Shown piece by piece: positions 11,943 to 24,414 of a DNA stretch of 64,000 bases. This DNA comes from Bathynomus jamesi (Eukaryota > Arthropoda > Malacostraca > Isopoda > Cirolanidae). The stretch spans positions 1 through 64,000 of the forward strand of contig JAJOZX010012280.1 of the NCBI GenBank assembly GCA_023014485.1, written 5' to 3'. Below the pieces are notes generated by a model. It was not told where the DNA came from. It did not search any database and saw nothing but the letters and a program-made list of their open reading frames with translations. Both the position numbers and the translations under genes were made by a program. How positions within the stretch are numbered: position 1 is the stretch's first letter; each line of letters begins with the position of its first letter.

Positions 11943-13104
11943 ACCTACACATGATAACAATAAAAATGTGATAAAGAAGTATAGATCATTATGGGAAAAT
12001 AAGAAATTACTGTTTATTTATATATAATTTAGAGAATTTTAGTTGTATGAAGTAGGAAATTTAAAAAATTATATCAAGGCAAAGTTTATTACCACATTTG
12101 CAAGCAGCATAATGGCCTATGTGATATTCCTTTTCTTTATTATTGGTGACTAGTAGATTGCTTACATCTTGTTTTGCTTTACTAATTTTGCATAAACTAA
12201 ACTTGTCAGCATCTTGTGTCTGATAATCCTTTATCAAGTGTATTGTGTTTGGTAGTACACTGCTCTTTTGAACTGTCTAACTGCATTCTACTTCCTTCAT
12301 ACATGCCAACTATTGTTTTCTTGGAATTTTCTTGATTTTTACTATAAAATTCTTTGTTCTCATTTTTCATGATGAATTTCAGTACTTTAAAATGTTTCAT
12401 TCAAAATAAACCTTTAAAAAAACACATTTACTCGCGCTGTACATACCCATCTTCAGTCCATATAAGTGTATGATATATCAGCATTTTATTTTGGGGATAA
12501 TTAATTTGACACTAAAATGAGTAACTTTGTCACTAATCAGCAGCTACTAAGAACATTATAAAAGAACAGATGTTATTCTGTACTATAATATATTGGTGGT
12601 TTTCAATAAAACTTTGAATCTTGAATCATACTTTTTTTTTTTGTCCTTGATTTCTTGGGTTTTCCATGTAGGCTATCCATGTTGGCAACTCTGCTCCTTT
12701 AAGGAGAGTTTAGAGTACCAAACTTTCAACACATTCTCATCCCTCTTCTGTCCAGCTCCCTAATGCAAGGGTTAATCTATATTCTCAATCTTTCATTTAT
12801 TCAACTGGTTAACTCTGAAACAATTCTCCCCAATCCATCTTTTCCCCTGTCTGTGACTGTTAATCTTTCAAATACAAGTGTCCAGGCATCTCAAAAACTT
12901 TGGACCTTGATTATGGCTCTCCCCTTTTCCTTCTAAGATGGGGTGGTCATTTTGTAGGTGCTTGCTTTTGGCCCTTTCTTGCTGCATAAAAAGGAAGGAC
13001 AACTGCTTTGAAGAATTTTTAAAAGGAGGTGCAAAATCCCTATCCACCACAGGCTGTACATAATTTTGTCAAAAAACTGGTGTCCTTGAAACTTAATATT
13101 TACT

Positions 13105-13693
13105 AGGGATATATTGGTATTGGTGATATTGGTAGATTTTTAATGGTATCAGTATTGGCCGATATTTCAAAAGTATGATTTTTCCAAAATTATGAATAAA
13201 AGACTATTTAGAAGATGAAATTTCCAATATTTTTTTACTACTTCACATAACTCGCTTTTTTCATCATAGCCTAGGTCCTAAGAAATGTAGTACATAAGTT
13301 TTACCCAATTTTCTTTTCAAACAGCCAATCAAACAAATGTAAGTCCTTTGAGAAATAAATATAAAGCCAAGAAAACCAAAAAACTATCTTGTAGTCATAG
13401 CTCACAATATTAACCCAGCTAGCTGGTTAAAAACACATTTACTAAGCCCAACATAGGCCCACAGTCCAATTGTATATCAAACAAAACTATGATATCTAAT
13501 ACAGTGTTGCCATCTTTAATGAAAAGGATTATTGCTTTGTTGCGAAATTTTCAACACAGAAAATAAATTATGAATGTTACAAAAATATGACAAACTAATA
13601 AACCCTAGCTGGATATCGGTATTGGTTATCAGGCGATACTATTTTTAATTATTGATATCAGTTATTGGTTAAAAGGTGATATCGGTACATCCG
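13105..13693. mobile_element. Probable hAT-type MITE, right arm
   Basis: Mirror of the element at 1070-1656, flanked by TAATATTTACT at 13094-13104 and 13694-13704. Confidence 0.6.
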
Positions 13694-13824
13694 TAATATT
13701 TACTAAAGTCAAAATTTGTTATAAGGATCCTGATTGGTCTGAAAGTTGATAACATGATCATGAGCTCTCAGCCAATCATGGCAAATTCTCTTGATGACAT
13801 TGTAATAAAACTCTGACAATTGAG

Positions 13825-14110
13825 ACATCCAGAGTAGGAATGATGAAGCTGCCGTATGTTCAAAAATCCATTTTCTGTATCGCCATTTTCTTCTGGCCTT
13901 TGTCTATGCAGTGAATAATACACACTTACCAATACTTTGTCACTAATGCCTCTGAAATTAAATTTGAGAGATATTAGTGATGAAGTATCAGTAAGTGTGT
14001 ATTATTCACTGCATAGACAAAGGCCAGAAGAAAATGGTGATACAGAAAATGGATTTTTGAACATATGGTGGCTTCATCACTCCTACCTCTGGACATCTCA
14101 ATTTTCCTAA
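13825..14110. repeat. Fold-back element, about 290 bp, right arm
   Basis: Mirror image of the hairpin at 665-953, with the same internal inverted arms and short loop near 13955. Confidence 0.75.
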
Positions 14111-14785
14111 TTGACACACAAATTTTGGACATCTTCCCTTTATAAACATTAACATGAGTAAATCGGCACCTTTGTTAAATGGTAGTATATGAAAACAATT
14201 ATTTCCTTGGGTTTTTGAGTTTAAATCTAATTGGCTTGTTAAGTTTTGGGGATACCAGATTTCAGTCATTCAGGGTGACTTGCATCCTGGTTAGGTTACA
14301 CTAGGTTAGGTGGTCATTGTAGGTTGGTTAGTTATGTATAGCCTATGTTACCCACTTTCAGCCAATCAGGGGTCCAAAAATCTGGTGTCCCTAAAACTTA
14401 ATATTTGTCATCTAATTTCAATGACAAAAAATATAAAAGGAAATTTAATAACTTATTTTTTTACCTTTGCCAATGTATTTAGGATCATTCATAGTTAGTT
14501 GTTTATTTCCTTCTAACTTGTTTTTGAGTATCATGAAGACTTACACAGAGAGGAAAAAATGAAACCTTAAAAAGTAAACTTACGTTATTCTTACTAAGAA
14601 TAAGTCAGAAGTTGTATAACAAAAAATATACAGAGTGGTGAAAAAGTCAGGAGCCAGAAAGAATGGACCATTTCCATTTTGTGACTGCCACTATTTTTAA
14701 ATAAAAATTAGTTTTTAGGTAAAAAATGTATAATTTATGCAATGTGACAACTTTTGCACCCCCTAAGCTCAAGGTTTGCAACAAA

Positions 14786-14822
14786 AAGCCCCCCCCCCCT
14801 CCTTCCCCCCCTCCCCCAAGCC
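14786..14822 (+). repeat. C-rich tract just outside the palindrome
   Basis: Runs of C interrupted by TCC/TTCC begin ten bases after the right arm ends. Such a tract is a plausible break, polymerase-stall or assembly-failure point next to the palindrome boundary. No gene is seen here. Confidence 0.6.
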
Positions 14823-15150
14823 CAACCCACCTGGGTTTTCATATAAAACCCAAAACATCTGGGTTTTTCAAAATAGAGAATTCATAATAATATAACCAAT
14901 GACCTCCAAATAAAATTCACCCCTTAAAATTTGCAGGGGATTACACATTCCAAGACCACCCACAAATTTACAAAATCTGCAAAATTTCAAAACCACCACT
15001 TAAGGGCTATAATATAGCTGTAATATTACACTAACCTTAATCCTATGATGATGATATGTGTGGTGATGATGCGGTGGGTGTTGTTGGGGAGGTTACTGGG
15101 CCTCTCTGCTACCTGGCATGTTGGACAAGTAAGGCAGGGCATTGGCTGAG

Positions 15151-15525
15151 TCAGCTGATGCAGGGGAGGGAGGTGGGGGTATCATCAAGTTCACCATCTG
15201 ATTCAGCTGGCTCAGCATGTTTGGGAATAGCGGGTGGCTGGCAAGGTTTCTTAGAGAAGAACATGGTAATTGATAGTTGCTGCTTCTCTTTCTTTGGGTC
15301 TTTCATGATTTTAGCAAATGGAGCCCTAACCACTTTTGAATCCACCACCTTCATGCTTCTCTCCATGGAAGGATCATACTCTTCTATCTTCCCAATCAGT
15401 TCCTCATAAAGTCTCCTACATTCCCCTAATTTTTCAAAGTTCCATCTGCTTTCTTCCTCCTCTTTGTCCCTCTCTTCTTCTTCCTCTTGGTCACTCTTCA
15501 CTAATTCCTCCAAATCTTTGGACAT
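15151..15525 (-). pseudogene. C-terminal fragment of a pogo/Tigger transposase
   Basis: An open stretch of about 124 codons has an acidic Glu-rich segment, then RLYEELIGKIEEYDPSMER and a tail QQLSITMFFSKKP. The acidic helix followed by a Q-x-S/T-L-x-x-F-F tail resembles the C-terminal tail of Tigger/pogo transposases, and DNA-binding and DDE domains are missing. Family assignment is from recall of that tail; a weakly similar low-complexity protein cannot be excluded. No terminal inverted repeats were paired with it. Confidence 0.5.
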
Positions 15526-16824
15526 AGGCTGTGAGTGGAGACCTCTGGCAGCAAAAGTTGTGATTTTTTGAAACTGCAGATTTTAAACCTGCACATTTTA
15601 AGGGATGACTGTACACTACATAACAGTGGTGTCATGATGTGTTGTAACATGTTAATAGTTTAATACATGTTGCAAATGGTGGGGGGGGGTACTCGTCAGT
15701 CAATGGCTGTTAGTTGCAGCTGAGAGCTCAGACAGAGAACATGACAAAAACAAGACTGTATTTAGTGTTGTGAAGTGTAAATTTTCTGACTGTCATCCAT
15801 TTTCTTAGTAACGGAATTCTATCTAATTATGTACAGATCTTTTTCAGATATAGTTTACAAAATTAACATCTCAACAATTGTGAATAGCTTTTTCATATAT
15901 TTTTGGCACTCTGGACCACAACCTGCCAGGTGCCAGTGGGGCCTGAATTGAGTTATTTATACCACTATATTCCCCCACTCTTCCTCGATCCTGTGGGTGA
16001 GTTGGGGAGCAGATTGTGGACCTGTACATATGCAAAAAAAAAATCAATCTAATATCATTATTGGTTCAAAAGTTGTCATTTTGCAAAAGTTGACAAACTT
16101 TAACTGCATTTTTCTCCATTTTTAAATTTTGATGCTCGGCAGCTTGTGGTCCAGAGCACCTCATATACAGACTAGAAAGTGCCACACACACAAGGATCAG
16201 GATGTAAATCAGGATATGAATGGAATGAAGTTTTGAATGTTGAAGGGACCAGTAATGTGAAATGCAAACACCACTAGTGAAATTATTAGCAGTAAAATTG
16301 AGCAAATAAAAGCGCATTTAAAACGTAAGAGTCCAGAACAATTAATATATATAAGAAATATGAAAAGTTTGAGTGGATCCTCTACAAGTGGGGAAAATGC
16401 TGGGGGTTTTCAAGTTTTTTTAAAAACCCAGGTGGGGAAAACTGGGGTGGGCCCATTAATGCCAACCCTGCCAAGGATGGTTAAAAACTGTATTGGTATG
16501 ACGTGTATAATGGATGAAAGATTTGTCATGATTGGTTGAGATTGTGATAGTCATTAATTTTCAGGCCAATCAGGATCCTTGCAACAAATGTTCACTTTGT
16601 CAAAAGAAATTAGTGTCCTAACAACTTAATATTAGTCATATTATTAATATGCTTAATTCTGGCTTTAAAGGCTAAGATATATATTAATTGTTTAATCCAT
16701 GACCCAGGTAGACTTAATTATTCTTATAGCAATGTGGCATCTCTGAAGCAGACTGGTATGCCGAGATTAATTAAAGATAAAATATAAAGCATGTAAGCCA
16801 TGATTAAATTATGATTGTATAATA

Positions 16825-17328
16825 CAGTGGAGTCTCTCATAACACGTCTCATGTCAATAATTTATCAACAATGTGGCACCCTAAATTATACCTATAAATT
16901 CACTATAAGTTCTGCCTCGCTCCACCAGATGGTGCATTGAGCAAATTTAAATGCCTGTATCATTCCCTCAGACCCCCACCATGGTACCATACCTCATTCT
17001 TTCTTCCACCAGCAGTATTGTGAAGACGAGGTCCCTCCTGATATGGGGTGGAGCCTGATGGTGGCTGAAACCTTGTGGTGCAGGTCTTACCTGTACCAAA
17101 AGACCATAGAGAAGCTCATCTCGCAGCAGCTGAAAATTAGAAGCTCCTTAACAGTACTTTTGTATTTTTTGTAGGTTAAATAAAGGCATTTATCATTTTT
17201 GGGTCTATATTTTTGGACTTTGATCCATGGTGTACATTTAACGCATAAACATATGTTGCACAATATGATGATTTTGTGTTACACAGGGTCCTATGGTCCC
17301 TAATCCACATTATTGAGAGACTCCACTG
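16825..17328. mobile_element. pogo/Tigger-like MITE
   Basis: A 504-bp element with ends CAGTGGAGTCTCTCA and their inverse, flanked by TA on both sides (16823-16824 and 17329-17330). TA duplication and CAGT-type ends fit pogo/Tigger derivatives. It has no transposase frame. Confidence 0.8.
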
Positions 17329-17689
17329 TATATAAATTAATGAATAAGTGGAGTCTTTCTTAACTGACTATTTAACCAGTTTCCCTTCATAGAATTTGGT
17401 TACCAGAACATTTAATTTTTTATTGATTACCATTTCCCTTTATCACCTTTCACATTAAGAGAATTACTGTCCTTCAAGAACAGTATGGCTGTTTTTGTTA
17501 ACAACTGACTGAGAGAAACTCTCTGTGCAAGAAAAAAACATTTTCTATCTGCCCAGTACAGTAGGCCCTCACTTTGTGCAAATTTGAATAGTGTGAATTT
17601 GATTTTGCATGAGCTCACAAAAATACTCAAAATTCTTTTTGCATGAAAAAAATTTGGTGTACCTTTTGGTAACCTTTGGTTTGCTTCCA

Positions 17690-17815
17690 CCTGAATTGTT
17701 CATTCTGATGAAAGTCAAGCTTTTCACCACCTTAGATCTATAGTTTAATGTGGAATCTGAACCATGCCCCCACCAGCAGCCCAGCATCTCAACCATTAGG
17801 CCACCCAGGGTACCC
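17690..17815 (-). repeat. tRNA-derived SINE copy (family A), partial
   Basis: On the minus strand it matches the better copy at 44586-44795: a tRNA-like head (TGGCCTAATGGTTGAG), then the body with ATTCCACATTAAAC and CAGAATGAACAATTCAGGTG. It interrupts or abuts Tigger-derived sequence that starts near 17559 with CAGTAGGCCCTC. Confidence 0.65.
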
Positions 17816-17934
17816 ATTTATCTGCCAACCACTTTCTTTATTATGTGGAAGGATGAACATCTGGGTTTTACCGCATACTGGCTGCTGTCACTGGGTCTTG
17901 GTCCTGGGGCTGATGGATTTGTAGTCAGTGAGGC

Positions 17935-18180
17935 ATGGAGTCTCTCAGCACTAAAGAGCTGAGCAATGAGGATCTACAGATGCTTACTACCATTGAGGAG
18001 CAGGAGGAAGAGGCTGTAGGTGAGGCTGGGGTGTGCAACCTCTCCATGAAGGACTTGGCAGAGGCATTCTCGACATTGGTGAAGGACCCCAATCTCAAGT
18101 GCAGTCTTCAGTTCTACCAGCAGAAGCAGTCTCTTTCCTGGCAAACTACGATCTCTGACTTCTTCCCCTGGACTCTCACA
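17935..18180 (+). pseudogene. C-terminal fragment of a second pogo/Tigger transposase
   Basis: The frame reads LSNEDLQMLTTIEEQEEE, an acidic run, then LSMKDLAEAFSTL and QTTISDFFP. Tigger-type transposases commonly end with a LT-x-E/K-DL segment, an acidic linker, an F/L-T-M-K-x-LAEAF motif and a Q-T-x-x-x-FF tail. It is probably a remnant of an element whose left end may be the CAGTAGGCCCTC motif at 17559. The DDE core is absent. The downstream open frame to about 18510 is likely fortuitous. Confidence 0.5.
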
Positions 18181-20139
18181 CCATTGCAGCAAGTGTCTAC
18201 AGAGCCAGTGCCATCTGTGTCCACCCAGTCATCCAGGCCAGTTCTACACCATCACTGTTGTCACCTTTGTCTACCTAGTGTGCCAAGTGTGAATGAAAGT
18301 GTATCACCAGTGTCATCCTTCAAATACCAAAGTGAGGAGGAGGAGGTCCTCAACCCTATTTTTTCCCACAAGTTAAGAAGTTCATTTTGTGAGAGCTTGT
18401 GCATGAATGCAACCCTCACATTAATCAAGGACCTACTGTACAGTACTATACTCTCTACTCTATACTGGTCTATACTTTATACTGGCCTACTCTCAGTGAG
18501 AAAAAACCCCTAATTGATTACTCATTTTCTTTAAATGATGAACTCGACAAAACTCTCAGTGCAAGAAACTCCTTTTTCTATGTGCCCCATAAGTAATGGG
18601 AATAAAATAACCTAATACAGCCTTGAAAGTGGTGAATATTTTACTTGCCCTGGTGAGTAAAAATAATTTCACACTCAACAGTTGTGAGCTTGTCATCCAT
18701 CTGTTAAATCAATCAATTAATCAATAAGTTAGTTTTTATCAGAACAAAATGAAAGGGTAAAATACTATTTAAGGCACCCCATCTAACTCGCTGCTAAGAA
18801 AGAAATACTGAGTGTAGAGACTTGTACTGGGTCATCTACAAAGTTGCCAACTCAGATTTGTAAATGTCGCAAGATCTACCCTTAGATGTTGCTAGACTCA
18901 AATTGAATGTCGCAAGAAATAGAGAAGTGCAAAAATTTCTTAAAATAACTATGCCTCCTATTCAATTTTTTTTCCTAACACTACCCAGATAGGGTCAAAA
19001 TGGAGCCATCTTGTCAGTACATTGTGCATTAGATGTCTTCAGAATGGGGACACTAATGTTTTGACTGTCTAGTGGGAAGCCCTGGAGTGGGGATAAGCAG
19101 GTGTTCATTCATAATCATCCACTCACTGTAGATCTTAAGTGCTGTGGTAACATTATAAGTAGTTTAACAAATATAATTGATTCAGCTCTGCTGTTAGATT
19201 GGGGAGATGAGCTGCATGTGTATTTCTTTCAATATGTACAACAGCACTCAAAAGTCAGGAAATTAACCTAAATAAAATATAACAGTAAAGCCCAGGTTAT
19301 TACCCTATATACCAGATTTCTTGGTCTGGCTAGTAAATTTTGTCTGGTGAGTAAACTTTAAAAAGTACTTACCAAAGGCAAGTAAGCTAAATATTTGACT
19401 TTCAGGGCCATAATACAAGTTGGAAAACCAACTCTAACCTTGGTGTGACAAATGGTCTGGTCATTTTCCTCCTAATGACTTTCCCCTTCACTGACCAACC
19501 TGAATGCCCAATTAAGTTCATTAACAGAGATGGTACTGTAGTACTAAATTAATTTAGATACACAAATGAACTAATAGTTGAAAATACACTATTAAATCTT
19601 AGGTCATTATAGATATGATACAAATACAGTATAAAGAACTGATAGTTAGATATGAGAAAATGAGATGAGTAATACAGTAATGTACATTTAAACCAAAAAT
19701 TTTACCAGTATTCCACTATGAAGAGTGATTTAAATTTGTTTTTTAACAAATTTACACGATATATTTTTTATATAAATACTTTTTATATCAATGCTGGATC
19801 CTATCTGTTTAGCAGATAGCTGGTGAGGGAAGCTATATTTTACCTAGCTATATATTACCTAATCATAAATATAGAGGAAATGATATACTATATATATATC
19901 AATAATTAATCTTTAAACTCGACAAAATCTATAGATTAAAAACCAAAAGAAATAAAAAGAAATAACAGTATTCCAATTAACATTTGGCTACCTTAAAATT
20001 ATTGTATTGGTATACTAAACTTTTCAACTTGGGTACTGTATATACTGCATAAAAAGTTAAGAACCATGAGGTTAAAATTAGATAATAAATACACCCTCTC
20101 AACCAAACATCACAAACCTAGCTTAACTTTCAATATTAA

Positions 20140-20298
20140 CCCATTAACTGCTCAAGTGCCCAGTTACGAGTCTAGCCAAATTTACGGGCTACACAAAGAG
20201 AGAGATCAGTTTAAAGTTTAAACCCATGTATATACGGGGCTGTGCAGAAATGGTCAGAAGTGAGAGCCTGTGATATTACGGGTTGTGCAGCAAATGGG
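20140..20298. mobile_element. piggyBac-like MITE
   Basis: 159 bp with ends CCCATTAACTGCTCAA and, inverted, CCCATTTGCTGCACAA, flanked on both sides by TTAA (20136-20139 and 20299-20302), the piggyBac target site. No coding capacity. Confidence 0.7.
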
Positions 20299-21238
20299 TT
20301 AATAATAAGGTAGGCCTAATTAGGCCCTTTGACCCTACCATGTGAAACCAGTCTTTCAACCAGCTCTGACATGCTTTCTTAATAGGCCCAATTATATAAC
20401 TTAGTAACTGTTCTAATTATATTTCAACATGTTTGTTGTATTACCTCAAAAACTGTCATACTCATCAAGCAAAATATTTTTAATTATGTACCAGACCTAA
20501 TTTATGATAAATTAGCTTTGGAGAGGGCCTAATTTACTGTAGGCCCAGTTTTGCCAAGCTCTCTATAATTGAAAGGAATTGACATAGAAATATGTAATGG
20601 GTATCAATCAACAGGAAATTTAATAAGGAAAAACATCTTCTAGGGAGCATAGGTTAAGAAATGAGTAGCTTAGCTTAGCAAAAACTACAAATTTTTAAAT
20701 GCCAAAACCATCCTAGAGTTTGGGCCTCACTGGTACACTTAAGCTTAAGTAATTAAAACATATTCAGTTTCATAAGATAAAGCATATTTAAACTAATATA
20801 TATTTGAGAAAAAACTCATTCATTCATTAGGAAACTAATTTTAAAGGTTTAAAAATGTGTAAAAATTGCTATTTCATCCACTTGCTTTGTTTGAGAGATT
20901 CAAGATTGATGTATTTAGTCCAGAGGCATATAATAATAAAGAAGTAACATTTTCTTTCAAAACACCATTTTTATACTTTATATGTTGAATTAAAAATTTG
21001 ATTTTTATAACCTGATTTTCCCCTGATTTTCAGGGTTAAACAAAAAAAATTTACTCTGGTAGGTTGAGATTTTTGAAAACTACTGGATTTTGGTCCAGCC
21101 TAAAAGCAGTACTGATTAACCTACTTATTTAATTTTTAGAACTACTTTAATCATTATAGGCTATGATGTAAGAGAATGACTCGATACAACAGGGGTGATT
21201 TCAGAGACTAAAATAATTTATACTAATGAACAACTTAA

Positions 21239-21326
21239 CCCTTTAAGCCCTGAATTTTTTGTAGGGTTAAGTTATGAATGCGTGTATTTGAAACGTTACT
21301 AATTTGTACCAGTCGTCCTTAGAGGG
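21239..21326. mobile_element. Short piggyBac-like MITE
   Basis: About 88 bp bounded by CCCTTTAAG and the inverse of CCCTCTAAG, with TTAA on each side (21235-21238 and 21327-21330). Confidence 0.55.
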
Positions 21327-21999
21327 TTAAGAACTTCCAAAGTTATAGGAACAAAGCTCGCAAACCAGATTTGGAAGGGAATTCAGTATCTTGTATCTTG
21401 AAGTCAGTCCTTAAAATTGGAGAGATTTTTCTCACTTATTTCCAAACTTTGTGGGGTCACCCCTTTTTATGATATGGCTTCTAGTATTTGAATCAACTGT
21501 TATTGGTAGGTATCAAATTATTTTTGCTAACTTTTAATTCAGAATTGTGAAATACAATTCAATTGGTACTGTATTGAAATTTGAGTTACTACAGCCTGTT
21601 AAGAGCAGTTTGTATGTTAACTCTAGTTGTTTCCTTTTGAATGTTAGACTGAACAAAAGCTTAATCTGATGTACATTGGGTAGTTAAAGAGTTTGATTTA
21701 TTGCTAAATTATGAAAGTAACTATGCTAAAGCATAGTTAGTGTATGTAGATCCAGGTCTTGGTAAGTTTACCTTAGGGCATGGGTTCCCAACCAGTTGGA
21801 AAGGTTGTGGGTTATTCATCTACAACTACTTACTTTTTAAATACATTATCATTAAAGTAATTATCAGTTAGCAAGCTGTATATTAAAACACACTCGTGTG
21901 CCACCTAAAAGAGCTCCTTGTACTGTAGGTTGGGAATAGATGCCATGTGTGAAAAATTTACAATTTTGCTAAAATTTAAAAAAAAAATTGTTTTCACAG

Positions 22000-23994
22000 C
22001 ACAAACTCAAATCTTCACAGAAGGAAAAAGTAAAGCAATTCATATCATTTACTCAAACTGGAGAAAAAACTGCAATTTATTGCCTAGTCCAAAATGACTG
22101 GAAATTGGACCTAGCATCGGATAACTTCTTCCAAAATCCTGATCATTATTACAGAGAACAGAAACAAGCTATTGATAAAAAGAAATTAGAGCAGTTTTAT
22201 AACAAATATAGAGGTCAGTACGCACTGTTGTAATTAACCTTTATTTATCCAGTGTATTTTGAGCTTTAGTTTTGCTCTGTTGAACAGTTTTGATGATTGT
22301 ACTGCGGCGATAGATGTGTACTATCCATTTTGCATTAACCACTGTCATCTTTTCTTCACAGATATCAATGAGCCTTCAAAAATACTCGCAGAAGGTGTTA
22401 TGCAATTGCTTGAAGACCTCGAACTTCCTCCTGATTCTAGATTAGTATTAATATTTGCTTGGAAATTGAAAGCAGCCACTCAGTGTGAATTTACGAGAGA
22501 TGAATTCATAAATGGTTTAACAGAATTAGGGTAAATTGAGGTTAATTTTATTTGTAAGACCTTTGATAATTATCATAGCTTTCAAACTTGAATATTATTA
22601 TATTCATTCATTGACTAAATATTTTTATGTACATATTTTGATAATTAGATAGAAAATGTTTGGTTAAGTTCTAAAGAGTAAAATAACTTCCATGCGCATA
22701 AATTGCCTTTTGAGTCTTCAAGATTGATTTTGTATCTGTACTTTTTACTCTATTTAATTACCACTATTTATCCTTGGATACTTTTGTCTTTATTTCTCAT
22801 TTCCATAGTCTGCACAGCCATTGTTAAAGGCAGTTTTCACCAGTTTTGTTCATTAATCAAAGTTTGAAACAAAGTATTCCATAGTGTTTTTGTTATTGTT
22901 TTTTAGCATATTTACTATTACAGATCAAGTATAGCATACCATGATAGTTATACACATTATATACGTACAGTATGGCTGTTGAAAGTTACTTTTCTTAATT
23001 GTTTTTAGATAAAATCTTATATTTTCATAGCTTTGAATTTGTGGACTCTGAAAATATTCTCAATTACCAGAATATTCTTATAAATGTTAATGAAGATACG
23101 TTAAATTGTTTAAATTTCTTTTTAGTTGTGACACTTTGGACAAGTTGAAATCCAAACTCCCAACATACGAACATGAGCTTCGAGATAATGCAAAATTTAA
23201 AGATTTTTACCAATTTACTTTCAATTATGCGAGAAATCCTGGTCAAAAAGGTCTTGATTTAGACATGGCTATAGCTTACTGGAATATTGTGTTGCAAGGA
23301 AGATTTAAATTACTACGCCTTTGGTGTCATTTTCTGCAGGTAAGTTTTTACTCTCAGAATTGCCACTCTGAACTGGTAAAATTGATTAGAAGATGTAATT
23401 TAGGTTGTAAATTAGGATTTTTTTTTGAAGGGCAGAATCAGCTTACTTCTAAGATTAATGAAGAAGAAAGCATTATGTATGGATGTTTAAAAATTTTATT
23501 ATATTTTATAGAAAAGGTTGTATCATGATGGAAATTAGTGTGGATCTCGGTCTATGTGTACATATTTCCAAATATCTTTTTGTGTGTAATGTACTGTTGT
23601 GGAAAGATGGTCAAAATGCTTTAGTAATTATTCATTATTTGACCAATTAGAATGATTGCCTTTGATACCCAGTCATAAAACGAGAGAATCCTCTCATCAC
23701 TGGTAAACGATTATTTTTTAACCAATTATGGATTTTCATTTTTTTTAATTTTCTCCATAGACTTTTCAGCGGTGAACTTTTTTCCACAACTATACATATA
23801 TACAATGCTCATATGTATTTCAGGAACACCACAAGAGATCGATTCCCAGAGACACGTGGAATCTCCTACTTGATTTCTCACAAATGATAAATGAAGACCT
23901 CTCTAACTATGATGAAGAAGGGGCCTGGCCCGTTCTTATAGACACTTTTGTCGAATATGCGCGTCCCATCGTGAGGGGGGGGCAGAGTAATTGA
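22000..23994 (+). CDS. DCUN1D1: DCN1-like protein (DCUN1D1/DCUN1D2 family), first exon not found
   Basis: Four exons (22000-22213, 22362-22530, 23126-23339, 23824-23994) join in frame across GT-AG introns. They encode 255 aa, close to the 259 aa of vertebrate DCUN1D1; only the first one or two residues are missing. The product is a co-E3 for NEDD8 conjugation: it binds cullins and the acetylated N-terminus of the NEDD8 E2 and promotes cullin neddylation. The first exon encodes the UBA-like domain ([14 protein letters not shown] to DNFFQNP). The rest is the PONY/DCUN1 domain, with conserved blocks [51 protein letters not shown] and [13 protein letters not shown], the last forming part of the cullin-binding surface. 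The phase-0 acceptor at 21999 implies an upstream exon ending with the start codon. The frame is intact, so the gene is probably functional. D1 versus D2 cannot be separated in an invertebrate. Confidence 0.95.
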
Positions 23995-24106
23995 TGCTGC
24001 CCACAATCATACCCACTTTAACCCCGAGTCTTTGTATAAAAAAAAAATCGTTCTTTTGTAAATATTTCCAGCTTTCTATCAAGCCCTAGGAAAAGTTTTA
24101 AATATA

Positions 24107-24414
24107 CAGGGTGTCCCATAAATCTGGTCTCGTAGGAAAATTTATTTTAAATTAAATTTACAAAATTAATATATTTGAACTAAAACAGATGTTCAAATTG
24201 ATGTCTTGTTTTGGAACTTTTTTTTTTTTTTGTTGCTGGTAGAATTACACGCAATGGCTAATATGAAAGCGAGTTACACTCCTAAGAAAAAGGCGGAGAC
24301 TTTTTATAACAAACTGAGACCAAGTTGAGCAATTGTTTTAGTTCTTGCGTATTACTTTCGTAAATTTAATTTAAAATAAATTTTCCTACGAGACCGGACT
24401 TATGGGACACCCTG
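24107..24414. mobile_element. Fold-back mariner-type MITE
   Basis: 308 bp with ends CAGGGTGTCCCATAA and, inverted, CAGGGTGTCCCATAA, flanked by TA on both sides (24105-24106, 24415-24416). The arms pair for more than 60 bp. The internal sequence around 24255-24310 looks like a decayed start of a mariner-type transposase. It lies about 110 bp downstream of the DCUN1D stop, probably in the 3' UTR. Confidence 0.85.

Larger units (their letters stand above)
1..14776. repeat. Giant inverted repeat (palindrome), arms about 7.4 kb
   Basis: The arm 1-7363 is the reverse complement of 7399-14776, separated by about 35 bp of non-repeated sequence. Base 1 pairs with base 14776, so the left arm may continue outside the window. 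Right of 14776 the pairing partner is unknown and the sequence runs into C-rich tracts. The arms match over their whole length, including nested MITEs, a complete transposon and its target duplications. By eye the differences are mostly one-base indels, often in homopolymers, plus a few substitutions; I did not compute an identity. The arrangement could be a recent inverted duplication, or an artefact such as a template-complement long read or a misjoined contig end. Confidence 0.93.
18600..21990. other. AT-rich intergenic stretch before the DCUN1D gene
   Basis: Apart from the two piggyBac-like MITEs and a segment at 19796-19840 shared with the fold-back element at 42982-43802, I see no gene. 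The missing first exon and promoter of the DCUN1D gene should lie here or upstream, but I could not identify them. Confidence 0.5.

Noticed and set aside
1..14776. Long-TIR element such as a Maverick/Polinton or a virus with terminal inverted repeats
   Set aside because: No polymerase, integrase or capsid genes; the arms contain independent transposons with their own target duplications, so the palindrome is a duplication of ordinary DNA.
23346..23528. Continuation of the DCUN1D exon past 23339
   Set aside because: A strong donor GTAAGT ends the exon and the next exon at 23824 restores the family sequence; the extra frame is intron read-through.
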